A DNA stretch of 64,000 nt from Metellina segmentata (GCA_947359465.1 OX375881.1:31661742-31725741), one strand, 5' to 3'; counted from the first letter of the stretch, positions 1 to 12,553 are shown. Notes: generated from the letters alone by a model not told the origin. Numbers and translations are program-made.

Positions 1-250
1 TAAACAAGGCAAGATTTGTTACGACGTATATGATTTTTTTATACCTCTATCCACCATGGTCAAAGTTACACAACAGATTTAAAAACTTCCGCAAACAATT
101 GCTTCAGCACAGTAAATTTATTTTAAATCGTGTCAAGATGTAAGGAAACGGACAATACAAGCGATAATATTTATAATAAAATAGTAGAAAACCTAAGAAT
201 GTTCCACATTCAGATCCGATGTTTCAATGTTTAGTTTTTAGTTCTTTTTA

Positions 251-565
251 GAACTTTCGAGGATCCACGGTAGCCTGGCTAGAAAAATAATGGACTGGCA
301 ACCAGAGACTTGCGAGTTCGAAACTCGATCCAGACAAACACTGTCATGTACGTGGGATCTTGTACATGTTAAATCTACAAAAGCCTGAAATGTCTTCACA
401 TTGGAGTAGTGTTGAGGTTTGGAGAGGTTGATGCCAATTTATGCGTGGTCCTCGTCATTTAACGGTGGTTCAAAATGTAGAAGTATTGTCCTAGGAACTT
501 TCCCTTCAGGATTTATCCCAGACCGCTGCCCATAGCCCGTCGTGTTGATCCATTACGACGTTAAT
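251..565 (+). repeat. SINE-A copy (tRNA-derived SINE), near full length
   Basis: A tRNA-like head carries an A-box-like stretch (GGTAGCCTGGCTAG) and a B box (GAGTTCGAAACTCG), the two internal RNA polymerase III promoter boxes. A body follows that recurs many times in this window: a GTTAAATCT segment, an 'atgtcttcac' segment, a 'ggttcaaaat' segment and a 3' end with TACGACGTTAAT. The best-delimited relatives are at 56492-56769 and 58509-58795. This copy is diverged and I see no clear target-site duplication. It is non-coding and would depend on LINE machinery for movement. Confidence 0.75.
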
Positions 566-2004
566 TCAATTACTTATATTAATTTGATTGAATTTTTACA
601 CACCTTGATTTTTGAAATGTATTTGTAGTTTTACGTCTGTGAGTTTAATAGCGGTGTTACCGATTTTTGTGAGATAATTACTGATATTAAGATATATTTT
701 TGAGTTAAAGCTTTATTAATTGATTTACTATTCTGTGTGTTCTTCTTAAGCCCGATCACTCGACCCTCGATACTACAAGGGATGAAATGACGGCATTTGA
801 GAAGAAGGACCCAAAAAGTGAGCCCCCGCTATTCCTAACATGGAAATTGCACTTATAGCCCAGAATTCGATCCTGCGATCTACTGGGTAGAAGAAAGTCG
901 CAAAGACCACCATACTATAGACGTACAATATAAGCAGAACGAGCGTTAGTAGTATTGAGGGGCTTCAAAAGGAGTGAAGAACAGGTCAACTAGTAAGCAC
1001 GTGACCGTTCTGTGAAAAATTGAATTTGTTCATCGATTTGGTAACTTATCACTTCATTCGGTGATGTAACATCTTAGGACAGGATATATGTATGAATGCA
1101 CATTTCTGTAGAGTGGTGACAAAAGTGGTGAAATCGTCAAAGTCTACAATCAGAAGATCCATCAATGGACCAATCAAGTGATGAAATAATCTATGGGCGT
1201 CTTCTCCCGTCCCGTGAACCAATCATATGAGGAATATTAGGTACCACCCAGCAGACGAATTTAGTCTAAGGGTCACCTCACCAGTTTTGGTCACATGATT
1301 CTGAGCACTTAAAAAGAGGTTACCATTATAATTCTTCTTCACTATACCAGCTGGGTGGCAAATGTAATGCTTTTTTAGTTGTAATTTGGTAGATTTGTTG
1401 TAGGAGATTAAGTTGTAAATATTCATGAATAGTGAAACATATCAAGAGTGTTTAAATGCGCAATACTTATTTACGATTACCCCCTCAAAATATAATAGTT
1501 CTCAAATAGCAACAAAGGATATCCCGAGAATATCGTATTTCAACGGGCTTTACATCTAGTATGATATAAAATGTATCCTTTATTGAGAAAAATTAATCAT
1601 GATAAAATTACGACGCAATCGTTTTTGATATTTTTAATTATTTTAAGTTAAATAAACATAATGCTAAATGAACATTAATACAAATTGGAAGATACATATT
1701 GAAGGAACCGCATGCACATAATCTTATCTATTTACAAATTCGACCAATTCTCTTTAAACAAAACAAAAATTCAAACAAAATTGTTGGAACTTCTGAAGTG
1801 TATAGAGGTATACCAATAGAGAGAGATCAGAATCTACTTTAATATCGACTGCACACTTCCTACAAAGCAATCCTTGCAAAATAACAAATATCTTCACTGG
1901 ACGTTATGCGTTGTTCCACAGTTCAATACATTTAGGCTTAACTTTATGGTCACAGTCCGTGTCAGTGGATATTGGAAGCTGCAGAATGCCATCTTATTTA
2001 TTTA
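566..2004. other. AT-rich stretch, nothing recognised
   Basis: Low-complexity, AT-rich sequence with no open frame above about 70 codons, no tRNA-like structure and no tandem repeat I could define. The short frame on the minus strand at 1223-1426 resembles no family I know and lacks coding character. Confidence 0.5.
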
Positions 2005-2166
2005 ACCCTCCTGGTGGTTGTTTCGACGATATATCTCGTTGGCAAAAGTAACCAGATCTTTATGGACAAGATACCTCGTCACCAGAAGAAACCTGACCAA
2101 ATCTTCATCTTTTCATCATAAAAAATCGTCAAAATATAACTTGATGACGAGGTAACTCGTCATTAA
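2005..2166 (+). repeat. Dispersed GACGAG-box repeat, copy 1
   Basis: It starts with CCTCCTGGTGGTTGT and contains repeated 'cagatctt-atgga-(g)acgaga-tatctcgtc' modules. The same modules recur at 4068-4290, 12554-12670, 13300-13430, 34020-34135 (reverse) and, amplified, in the satellite at 28505-31440. The short GACGAG/CTCGTC motifs make it partly palindromic. No coding capacity. It abuts the Harbinger-like element that begins at 2167. Confidence 0.6.
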
Positions 2167-2446
2167 GGCGCGTTCTCACGAATCAAGTTTGATTGACCGA
2201 TTGTAGTTGAACAACAAAAGTTGAATGAAAACTAAAGTGAGAATCTTTGTTTCAGTAGAGTTGATCCACTTTATAATGGATAAAGGAAAGTTTGACCCAT
2301 TCAAACTTAATCGTTCAGGTAATGAGTCATCTGCCATTTGCTTTCAAGTTGAAACTTGTCTTGAAACATGTGAACTACGGTTGACTGTTAAGTTTGCTTT
2401 CAACTGGTCACGCCACGCGTGCATGTGTTTTGTTTTTAGGTATAAA

Positions 2447-2668
2447 ATTGTTAAACATAAAATAGTTAATATTACAAAATAGTTAAACATAAAATAGTTA
2501 ATAATACAAAATAGTTAAACATAAAATAGTTAATAATACAAAATAGTTAATTATAAAATAGTTAATAACACAAAATAGTTAATAAAATAGTTACTAATAC
2601 AAAATAGTTACTAATACAAAATAGTTAATAAAATAGTTAATAATACAAAATAGTTAATAATATATCAA
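2447..2668. repeat. Short tandem repeat, unit about 26-30 bp
   Basis: Roughly eight imperfect units built from AAAATAGTTAATAATAC and AAAATAGTTAAACAT, lying inside the Harbinger-like element immediately before the MADF-like frame. Some units lack the 'acataa' portion, as expected from replication slippage. Confidence 0.85.
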
Positions 2669-2678
2669 TTGTTAAAAA

Positions 2679-2987
2679 ATGAGCTTCAAGTGGTCTGGAA
2701 GTGTAATGTTAACATTTTTAGAATTATATCATAAGCATGATTGTCTTTGGAACCAACGACTGGATAAATAGAAAAATAAAGATGCAAGAGATAATGCTCT
2801 GGGTTCTATTGTCAAAGAAATAGAAATTGCTGGTCTTACTATTGCTGATCTGAAGGGAAAAATTAAGATACGCTTTTTGCTCATGATAAATGAAACTGTT
2901 GTTAGTTCTTTTAATAAAATCGAAACGATCTGTACAGCTGCTTTCGACACCATTTTGAAACTGAAAATGTTGATCAGTTTCTATTGA
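2679..2987 (+). pseudogene. MADF-domain-like ORF of a Harbinger element, broken
   Basis: From the ATG at 2679 the frame reads about 102 codons with one internal TAG at 2769-2771. Residues around positions 13-24 (FLELYHKHDCLW) match the start of a MADF domain, where an acidic/hydrophobic helix is followed by a conserved LW. The part after the stop (an ...ARDNALGSIVKEIEIAG stretch, then ADLKGKIK) matches the later MADF helices. MADF/Myb-like proteins are the usual accessory DNA-binding partner of Harbinger transposases and help nuclear import and TIR binding. The stop falls where a tyrosine or similar residue would be expected, so the copy is dead. The assignment rests on motif recognition by eye. 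Confidence 0.55.
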
Positions 2988-3077
2988 AATGTGCGAACAA
3001 AAATTGATTCAAGTCAGATTCAACTTTTGTTGAACAACTATAATTGGTCAATTAAACTTGATTCATGAGAACGGGCC

Positions 3078-4067
<990 letters not shown>

Positions 4068-4290
4068 TAACCACCGTGGTTGTTACCTCGACGAGACATA
4101 TCATGGCATTATATATACTAGGTCAAAAGTGACCAGATATTAAAGGACGAGATATCTCGTAATTAGAAGAAAACTGACCAGATCTTAATCATAAATCTTC
4201 ATAAAAAAGTTTGAAAAATTCTAATGACGAGATACCTAGTCAGTAGCAAATCTTTTCAGATTGTGATGGACGAAATATCGTCAAAACCTC
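4068..4290 (+). repeat. Dispersed GACGAG-box repeat, copy 2
   Basis: Begins AACCACCGTGGTTGTTACC and carries 'gacgagatatctcgt' followed by 'gacgagatacctagtc'. Order and content match the copy at 2005-2166, but this copy is longer, with an extra 'cagattgtgatggacgaaat' module at its right end. Confidence 0.6.
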
Positions 4291-4814
4291 TTGGAAGGTT
4301 GATCAAATTTTTATTATATTTAAAGCACGGTTTTTGCAGCTATCCCCGTTTCACCTTTTCATAACAGGTCAAAAGAAAAATTTGATCCCTTAATTAACAA
4401 AAATTGTAGTGTAGTATAAATACCTGCATTGGCGTTGCTTTGAGTTCATGAGAAATTTCCATTCCAAATTCAAAGAATTAATTACATTATTTTTGGTTAA
4501 TTTAGATAACTAAATAATCTGATTGGTCAATTTTTTTCAGTTAATACCCGAATAAATTAAGGCCTTCACACAAATGCGCTTTATTCTTTCCCCCTCATCC
4601 GAGTCAATGTGCACAAGCTCTACTCTCTCTCTATTTGTCTACCTAATCACTTGAGGAAATTAATCGCTTTAACCACCCCTAAAAGCCCAGACTAAATCTA
4701 ATTTCACGCCTAGCAGTCATCTTCATCAAAACACTCACAATTGAATTACGAACTGAAATCCTACAAGTCTAAGCCTAAGCCCAAAATAAACTCAAATCTT
4801 TTATTTGCTTGCAG
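4291..4814. other. AT-rich stretch, nothing recognised
   Basis: No supported feature before the ~300-bp tandem array. Confidence 0.5.
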
Positions 4815-7020
4815 AGCAGATGAACAAGTTTTCCTATTTTTTATCGAAGGATTTATTTCTGTTATTAACTTGTTTCAGAACTTTGTTTTCCGTCTTGTAC
4901 GTGGGAATTGCGTCTGAAGATCTCTCTCGAGGAACGTGAGGTCAGATTGCCTTTTCTAGTTGATTCTGGAGTTTGGATGAACAATAAAAATACTTACATT
5001 AATTTATTCGTGTCTTCGTCTTTGGACTCAAACTTTCCGATTCCGAAATTCCCAGCAGGAATGCATGGGGTATTTTGTTTGTGAGTCAAAATTTGTTTTC
5101 AATTAAAAGAAAACAAGTTTCTTTATGTAATATTTATGCGGCAATACTACTTTCTAATAACTATGTTATTAGCTGTTTTCGGAGCTTTATTTCTGTTTTG
5201 TACATGAGAATTTTTTGGGGATCTCTCAAGGAACGTGAGATCAGATGGCCTTCTGTAGTTTGTTATGGAACTGGTTTCGATGAACAATAAAAATACTTCC
5301 ATTAATTTATTCGTGTCTTCGTTTTTGGACTCAAACTTTCCGATTCCGAAATTCCCAGCATGAATGCTTGGGGTATTTTATTTGTGAGTCAAAATTTGTT
5401 TTCAATTAAAAGAAAACAAGTTTTTTTATGTAATATTTATGCGGCAATACAACTTTCTAATAATTATGCTATTAGCTGTTTTCGGAGCTTTATTTCTGTT
5501 TTGTACATGATGATTTTTTGGAGATGTCACAAGAAACGTGAGGTCAGATGGCCTTCTGTAGTTTATTATGGGACTGGTTTCGATGTACAATAAAAATACT
5601 TGCGTTAATTTATTCGTGATTCATCTTTGGAAGTGTGTGAATCAAACTTCCTGATTTCGAAATTCCCCAGCAGTAATGCTTGAGGTATTTTGGTTTTGAG
5701 TCAACATTTGTTAAAAATTAAAAAAGTTTCTTTATGTAATATTTACACACATAAATGCTGCTTTCTATTAAGTCTGTTAGTTTGTTTTATAACTTATTTT
5801 TTTTCTTCCTAGAACGTGTGGAATTTCTGAGGATCTCTAGAGAAACATGATGTCATATTGCCTTCTTTTGTAGTGTTACTGATATTCGGACGAACAATAA
5901 AAATATAGCATTCATTTAATCGTGTTTTCGTCTTTCGAGGATTCAAATTACCCGATTCCGAAATTCACCAGTTCTGTATGAGGTATTTTGTTGTTATAAT
6001 TCAACATTAGATTTGAATTAAATATCCTCAATTTTTTAATAAGATTTACGGCGATGCTGCTTTCTAATAACTTCAAAATTAGCTTGTTTTAGAACATTTT
6101 CTATCTTGTACGTGAGAATTTTCTGAGGATATCTCGGGAAATGAGGCGTCATTATTACCTTTTTTTCGCACTGTTCCCGATATCTGGAAGAACAAAAAAA
6201 TACCTGCATTAATTTATTCGAGTATTCGCTTTTGGATGCCTCAAACTTCCCGATTCCCAAATTCCTCAGTAGTGCTTGGAACATTGCTTTCATGTCAAAA
6301 TATATTTTAAATTGAAAGACAAGTTTTTCTTCTTATGCCAGACTTATGGCAATGCTGCTTTCTGAAGTATATTATTAGCATATTTAAGAACTTTATTTTC
6401 TGTGTAGTACACGAGGATTTTCTGAGGATCTCTGGAGAAATGTGACGTCATATTGCCTTTTTTTGTACTGTTTCCGAAATTTGGAAGAACAATAAAATAA
6501 TTGCATTAATTTATTCGAGTATTCGTCCTAGGATGTCTCAAACTTCCCGATTACGAAAGAATCTCTCCAGAAATGTAACGTCATATTGTCTTCTTTTCGT
6601 ACTGTTTCTGTGATTTGGATGAACATATCGCTTTTTGTCGTACTTTTCCGGAAATTTGGAAGAACAATAAAAATACTTCAATTAATTTATTCGAGTATTC
6701 GTCTTTGGATACCTCAAACCTCCCTATTACGAAATTCCCCAGTAGTTTTTAGAAGATTGGTTTCATGTCAAAATTTATTGTAAATTAAGAAACAAGTTTT
6801 TTTTTCTCCGTATGTCCTATTTATGACAATGCTGCTTTCTAAAGTTTATTATTAGCTTATTTTAGAACTTTATTTTCTGTCTAGTACGCGAGGATTTTCT
6901 GAGGATCCTTGAAGAAATGTGAAGTCATATTGCCTTTTTTCGTACTGTTCCCGAAATTTGGAAGAACAATAAAAATAATTGCATTAATTTATCCGAGTAT
7001 TTGTCTTAGGATGCCTCAAT
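4815..7020. repeat. Tandem array of ~300-bp units, about eight copies
   Basis: Each unit contains an 'acaataaaaatact' segment, then 'aatttattcgtg', 'aaacttcccgattccgaaattcc' in variants, and 'tgaggatctct'. The 'acaata' landmark falls at 4981, 5284, 5587, 5894, 6192, 6489, 6664 and 6966, giving spacings of 303, 303, 307, 298, 297, 175 and 302 bp. The 175-bp interval marks an internally deleted unit. Units near 5000-5600 are most alike and later ones drift. Every unit keeps an AATAAA-like hexamer. Reading frames at 5075-5290 and 5360-5593 are the same part of adjacent units and are not genes. Confidence 0.9.
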
Positions 7021-7178
7021 GTCTTTAAAATCAGACGAGTACCAGGTGGCCGTGACGGAAAGTGGAGCATTACGACAAAATGGGTATCGATGGGTCGACA
7101 AAATGGGTTCGTTCTAACAATTCTTTTTTTCCAACGCAAACCAACCTAGTGTCATTTCGTAGCTGAGGGAAAAGACTT

Positions 7179-8476
7179 GTTAAGCCGCTTTTACATTGGA
7201 GTTGCAAATATTTTTGTCCTCATTTTTCTGACGATGACGATTTACGACCCCTTTTGTTGACCCTTTCCGGCCCTCTCAGGTGCAAACGTTTTATTGACTT
7301 TTGTCGGCAACTCGAAGGGGTGAGTACTCTTCTCACCCCTTTTCGGTGCGTAATTTTGTCGAAACAACAGGTGGTACTGGGTGAGACCATCCTTAAAAGC
7401 GATGAGGGCGAAACGTCACAGATAGCGAACAAAAGACGGCGTTAGCGACAGCGTTGCCGAAGGTCAGAGGGTGGAGGTAGAGTGCCTATAAAATAAGAGT
7501 GGCGACAAGGGACCAAATTTGGCCCAATGCGCATGCGCGGCAGCCATTTGTCTACCAGAATCGTATCAAAGAAGGTTGCTGGGCGAATTAATATATAATT
7601 TCAAGGAGAACAAAAAGCATATGATTGTTATAATATGGATACATTCGGTATAAATGAATCTTATAAACGCTCAATTACACGCGTAATTTTTTAGATGGAT
7701 TTCACAACGCGCTAACTTAGATTGCGGAAAACACCATGTTGTTCAAAAAAAGCAATTTCCTTAAAAAGTCTTCAAATTTATACTGACAAAACATTAAATA
7801 ATAACAAATAAACATTCTAGAACACGAAATGGAACATGAAAAAGCTATATTTTCTTTTTAATTTAATATACACACGTTTTTCTCGAACACACAAAAAGTT
7901 CCCATGTTAAGTCTATGGGAGCTAGGAAAAGACCGCCTCGGGCGGTAGAAAAGGTCTCTAAGCCAATCAGAAAGTGTTTCCCGTATGTCGCCACTCTTAT
8001 TATATAGGCACTCTAGGTGGTGATTGTCTGTAATACCAAAAGGGGACAAAATAGGGGAGCATTTTCATCCCAAATTTCGTCTAGGATAAACGTCCTCCCA
8101 AAAGTTGCAGTCTTTTGATATTTACCGACTCCTGGTGGAAAACAAAATTGGAGTTGCAAACTCGACAAAAATCGCCATCCCGACACGATATCCACGGTAA
8201 AATTTGTGTTGTTTCTCGGAATATCTTCGATCTTTGGACGGGGTACGCGTGTGCAACTTCGGTGTAAACGCGGCTATAGTGACCTTGAGTTCCCGCCTCG
8301 ATAAGAGGGGAGGGGTTGCGTTTTCAGGAATTCCGCTGGCCGTAGCAAACTTTAAATCAGTAAGCCACGTGTACACCGGAGGGGGTCGAAAAAAGTACCG
8401 AAAAGGGGTCGTGAAACGTCTTTCTCACATAAAGGGGGAGAAAAATATTTGCTGTAAACGCGGCTTAACTCGGGAC
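7179..8476. mobile_element. TIR element bounded by TTAAGCCGC ends, interrupted by a MITE
   Basis: The left end reads TTAAGCCGCTTTTACA and the right end, reversed, reads TTAAGCCGCGTTTACAGC, forming an inverted repeat of about 16 bp. Subterminal pieces recur inside: 'ggagttgcaaa' at left and near 8150, 'gtaaacgcggct' near 8265 and at the right end. It is GC-richer than its surroundings. TTAA at both ends could be a TTAA duplication or part of the TIR. The TA-flanked MITE at 7480-8013 sits inside it, so this element is older. It encodes no recognisable transposase. Confidence 0.45.
7480..8013 (+). mobile_element. Tc1/mariner-type MITE, copy 1 (534 bp)
   Basis: Termini are GAGTGCCTATAAAATAAGAG at left and the near-complement at right (CTCTTATTATATAGGCACTC), flanked on both sides by TA (7478-7479 and 8014-8015). 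A TA target duplication with ~28-bp TIRs is typical of Tc1/mariner-mobilised MITEs. The interior has no coding capacity. A second copy of nearly the same length lies in opposite orientation at 16292-16826. Confidence 0.9.
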
Positions 8477-8508
8477 TGGGAAACACTAGGACATCGAAAT
8501 TGGTCTTA

Positions 8509-9479
8509 GGCCCGCTCATCCGGTTTTTCAACGTGTGGCGTAACTGAGACACCGAAGCCCAATTATGCACACATAACCGTGAAATGACGCAAGAACTCAT
8601 TTCGCGCCATTTGCGATAAATATTCTATCGAAGAAAACGTGTTTATTTCGCTTACTTGGTGTAAAAAAAGCATATTTTGAAACAAAATAGACATTACTGG
8701 AGACAACCATTTATTAATTAGTATTTATATTCTATTTATTTATGAAAACAAGGTACTTGAGAACGGAGACTCATTTCGCGCCATTTGCGATAAATATTCT
8801 ATCGAAGAAAACGTGTTTATTTCGCTTACTTGGTGTAAGAAAAGCATATTTTGAAACAAAATAGACGTTACTGGATACAGCCATTTATTAATTATTATTT
8901 ATATTCGATTTATTTATGAAAACAAGGTACTTGAGACCGGAGACTTATTTCGTGCCACTTGCGATTAATATTCTATAGAAGAAAACGTGTTTATTTCGCT
9001 TACTCGGTGTAAAAAAAAGTATATTTTGAAACAAAATAGACATTACTGGACACAACCATTTATTAATTATTTTTTGTATTCCACTTATTTATGAAAACAA
9101 GGTACTTGAGACCGGAGACTCATTTCTCGCCACTTGCGATAAATATTCTATCAAAGAAAACGTGTTTATTTCGCTTACTTGGTGTAAAAAAAAGCATATT
9201 TTGAAACAAAATAGACGTTACTGGATACAGCCATTTATTAATTACAATTTATATTCCATTTATTTATGAAAACAAGGTACTTAAGACTAGAGAAGCGTGT
9301 GCGGCGAGCTGCATCGCCGTAGGGAATTGCTGTACAAATTGCACGCAAGTTGGACGTGCGTTGTCGCAGCGGCGCTAGAGGCATGTGTGCACTACTCCAT
9401 TGGATCTAATGTATCTGAGACCGCACTGCGTTGCCTCAACGGCGCCGCACATTGAAAAACCGGATGTGTGAACCGGGCC
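8509..9479 (+). mobile_element. Harbinger-type MITE with amplified core (971 bp)
   Basis: TIRs are GGCCCGCTCATCCGGTTTTT at left and, reversed, GGCCCGGTTCACACATCCGG at right, flanked by TTA on both sides (8506-8508 and 9480-9482). A 3-bp TTA duplication and GGCC termini fit PIF/Harbinger. The right arm holds GC-rich sequence ('gcggcg', 'gacgtgcgttg'). Between the arms are four tandem copies of a ~174-bp core. The sister copy at 39811-41685 has a single core, so the amplification arose within this insertion or its source. Confidence 0.85.
8596..9295 (+). repeat. Four tandem copies of a ~174-bp core inside the Harbinger MITE
   Basis: Units begin with a 'ctcatttcgcgccatttgcg' variant at 8596, 8770, 8944 and 9119, a spacing of 174, 174 and 175 bp, and end with 'caaggtacttgag'. 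They differ by scattered point changes and small indels in A tracts. Confidence 0.93.
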
Positions 9480-10660
9480 TTAAACGGTGTGCGGAACAGA
9501 CGGCCCAGACCTGCAAAGCTAATGTCTGGATCTATCAATTTGAGGGATATGAAATCAAATACAGTGTTAGTTGTAAAACATACGATCGCAGTAGTAAAAT
9601 TGAAAAAAATCCCACAATGTCGGTATACATGTCGAAAAGCCAAACAGAAATGCACCAAATGTACTCTACGTGGAAGAGTAGTCAGCTGTCGATAGACACT
9701 GAATTTGTCTTTCACGAACCACACTCAAATACAACTTACAATAGAATCCTTTAGTAAAATTAGTCAAGAATGTCAAAATAGGTTAGAAGTCATGCAGGGA
9801 AAACGGCAAGTTACAGAACGGATATATGTGTATGAGCCTGATGGAGGATTAAGAACCGAACCAAGGGAAATCAAAGAGCATTTTAAAAAAGTTCTTCCAA
9901 GCGTAAAAATAGAATAAATATATCCACAATAAACACGGAAGAACAAAACATCGAAACCAAAAACGGTAAACCTACCAGAAAACACTCCAAAGAGACTCCC
10001 CAATTCCTCACAAACCCTTACTAGGTAATGGAAGAAGCGTGTCCAGGTTTACCCTCCCCCCACATAACCTTAAAAACAAAATCCCCATCTACATCCACGA
10101 TAAAATGATTAATTAGCAGTTAATAGATTTTCAAGTAGTTCAAATTTACCTGGAAACAGTTTGGTCGATTTGCAGTAATTAAGGGTATCTCTGAGCACGA
10201 CATCTCCTAATGAGTTTTAATTGCTGCATCGGTTTGATATCCTAACTCCTTATCGCTTCTTAGTCCTCCAGGGAGCATAATGGGAAATATCTTCTTCGGA
10301 AAGTCTCGGAGTTTGGAGCTTAGAAGCGTGATTATTTTTTGAGCCGACGTGCCTAAGAGAGCCAAGAAGTCGTGTTCAGTCGCAGGTGTACTTGTCAGGT
10401 GGATTAACGGAGGATTTAAATACTGGGCCTTCTTTCTCTGAATAAGAGAAGTTATGCCAGTTTTGGAGAATCGTAGAGATATCTCTTGGGTTTAATTTGC
10501 GAAGGGAAGTTTATGTGTGAAAACTCTCCGGACAGAATCGTAATAAGTTGAGATTTCGAAAGAGAAGTTAAAAACTGAACGAATACATAGTTTCGTCATT
10601 AATAAGTGGTGATGTATTATTACTGCCCATCTGTTAGAGTGGTACTAGGTCCCAAGTTTT
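9480..10660. other. Mostly unrecognised; faint coding-like relic near 9500-9920
   Basis: The frame at 9705-9917 includes RIYVYEPDGGL followed by EIKEHFKKVLP. It loosely recalls the linker ahead of reverse transcriptase in LINE proteins, where a 'dG...t...eI...f' pattern is common, but this is too weak to call. Overlapping frames at 9431-9754 and 9468-9695 share the DNA. From 9920 to 10660 I see nothing. Confidence 0.3.
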
Positions 10661-10661
10661 C

Positions 10662-12335
10662 GAATAATGCTTTATAGGCGTTTGGTTTGTAGCGCAAGGG
10701 CCGTATTTGGCGATGCTGTACCCAACACAAGACAAACTACATCAAGTAATGCTCACACTCACACAAAGTTCTGTGGTCACAGAAGAGAGAAATACACACA
10801 CTCACACAAAGTTCTGTGGTCACAGAAGAGGGAAATACACGCACTCACATAAAGTTCTGTGGTCACAGAAGAGAGAAATACACACACGCACACAAAGTTC
10901 TGTGGTCACAGAAGAGAGAAATACACACACGCACACAAAGTTCTGTGGTCACAGAAGAGAGAAATACACACACTCACACAAAGTTCTGTGGTCACAGAAG
11001 AGAGAAATACACACACGCACACAAAGTTCTGTGGTCACAGAAGAGGGAAATACACACACGCACACAAAGTTCTGTGGTCACAGAAGAGAGAAATACACAC
11101 ACTCACACAAAGTTCTGTGGTCACAGAAGAGAGAAATACACACACTCACACAAAGTTCTGTGGTCACAGAAGAGAGAAATACACACACTCACACAAAGTT
11201 CTGTGGTCACAGAAGAGGGAAATACACACACTCACACAAAGTTCTGTGGTCACAGAAGAGATAAATACACGCACTCGCACAAAGTTCTGTGGTCACAGAA
11301 GAGGGAAATACACACACTCACACAAAGTTCTGTGGTCACAGAAGAGATAAATACACGCACTCGCACAAAGTTCTGTGGTCACAGAAGAGAGAAATACACA
11401 CACTCACACAAAGTTCTGTGGTCACAGAAGAGAGAAATACACACACTCACACAAAGTTCTGTGGTCACAGAAGAGAGAAATACACACACTCACACAAAGT
11501 TCTGTGGTCACAGAAGAGGGAAATACACACTCACACAAAGTTCTGTGGTCACAGAAGAGAGAAATACACACACTCACACAAAGTTCTGTGGTCACAGAAG
11601 AGAGAAATACACACACTCACACAAAGTTCTGTGGTCACAGAAGAGAGAAATACACACACTCACACAAAGTTCTGTGGTCACAGAAGAGAGAAATACACAC
11701 ACTCACACAAAGTTCTGTGGTCACAGAAGAGGGAAATACACACTCACACAAAGTTCTGTGGTCACAGAAGAGAGAAATACACACACTCACACAAAGTTCT
11801 GTGGTAACAGAAGAGGGAAATACACACACTCACACAAAGTTCTGTGGTCACAGAAGAGAGAAATACACACACTCACACAAAGTTCTGTGGTCACAGAAGA
11901 GAGAAATACACACACTCACACAAAGTTCTGTGGTAACAGAAGAGGGAAATACACACACTCACACAAAGTTCTGTGGTCACAGAAGAGAGAAATACACACA
12001 CTCACACAAAGTTCTGTGGTCACAGAAGAGAGAAATACACACACTCACACAAAGTTCTGTGGTCACAGAAGAGAGAAATACACACACTCACACAAAGTTC
12101 TGTGGTCACAGAAGAGGGAAATACACACACTCACACAAAGTTCTGTGGTCACAGAAGAGGGAAATACACACACTCACACAAAGTTCTGTGGTCACAGAAG
12201 AGATAAATACACGCACTCGCACAAAGTTCTGTGGTCACAGAAGAGAGAAATACACACAGAGAGAAATCGTCCATCGCCCGCAGGTTGCTAGAGCGGTGGG
12301 CATACCCACTGAGCCATGACGGCGCCGCTTGGTTG
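10662..12335 (-). repeat. SINE-B copy carrying a 43-bp minisatellite
   Basis: Read on the minus strand, it opens at the right with a tRNA-like head (ATGGCTCAGTGGGTATGCCC, an A-box-like stretch), passes through the minisatellite and ends at the left with the family's 3' part: 'cttgtgttgggtacagcat', then 'ccaaatacggcccttgcgc'. The same 3' part recurs near 12340, 12690, 13434, 14145, 36890 and 46560. The copy at 14145-14285 holds a single diverged version of the repeated segment ('acactcacaaa...cagaaaagagaaata'), so the minisatellite expanded from sequence already in the SINE. Confidence 0.7.
10750..12258 (-). repeat. 43-bp minisatellite, about 35 units
   Basis: The plus-strand unit consists of ACACTCACACAAAGTTCTGT followed by GGTCACAGAAGAGAGAAATAC. 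Variants change 'gagagaaa' to 'gagggaaa' or 'gagataaa', 'actcac' to 'acgcac', and 'ggtcac' to 'ggtaac'; blocks of variants recur in order, as expected from unequal exchange. A few units are 2 bp short ('aaatacactcac'). Because 43 is not a multiple of three, all three forward frames stay open over long spans (for example 10816-12291). These are not proteins. Confidence 0.97.
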
Positions 12336-12339
12336 GGTT

Positions 12340-12530
12340 TTATGGTGCAATGACAATACTTGGCGTATCTGCACCAAGCAACGCTAAACAAATGGATATA
12401 CATACAAGAAAAGCCAATGAACACAATAGAGAGATACATCATGACAGGACTCAAACATGAGAGGAACCGATTATGATCCCATCAACAGCTTGCAGATTGC
12501 TAGAGCAATGAGAAAACCCATTGAGACACT
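12340..12530 (-). repeat. SINE-B copy, near full length without expansion
   Basis: On the minus strand: a tRNA-like head (GTGTCTCAATGGGTTTTCTC...GCTCTAGCAATC), a B-box-like GTTTGAGTCCTG, and a 3' end with 'tgcaccataaaacccaacc'. At about 190 bp it is the best guide to the size of the family. It lies directly beside the expanded copy. Confidence 0.6.
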
Positions 12531-12553
12531 TCTAAACGGACGGTGGTGACTAT

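Larger units (their letters stand above)
2167..3077. mobile_element. Harbinger-like non-autonomous DNA transposon
   Basis: The ends form imperfect terminal inverted repeats of roughly 55-60 bp. The left end reads GGCGCGTTCTCACGAATCAA; the right end, reversed, reads GGCCCGTTCTCATGAATCAA. GGCC-type termini and an internal MADF-like reading frame (2679-2987) both fit PIF/Harbinger elements, which usually carry a DDE transposase plus a MADF/Myb-like second ORF. No transposase is present. The 3-bp flanks do not match (TAA left, TTT right), so the target-site duplication is lost or the boundary is slightly wrong. The left half holds a short tandem repeat at 2447-2668. Confidence 0.6.

Noticed and set aside
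7220..7445. Overlapping plus and minus frames of 63-70 codons
   Set aside because: They lie within a non-coding TIR element and match no family.
10750..12258. CRISPR-like array
   Set aside because: Repeats are directly adjacent with no unique spacers, and the genome is eukaryotic.
10816..12291. Long open frame of 491 codons, His/Thr/Lys-rich
   Set aside because: It is the 43-bp minisatellite read through. All three forward frames are open, and the frame starts and ends with the array.
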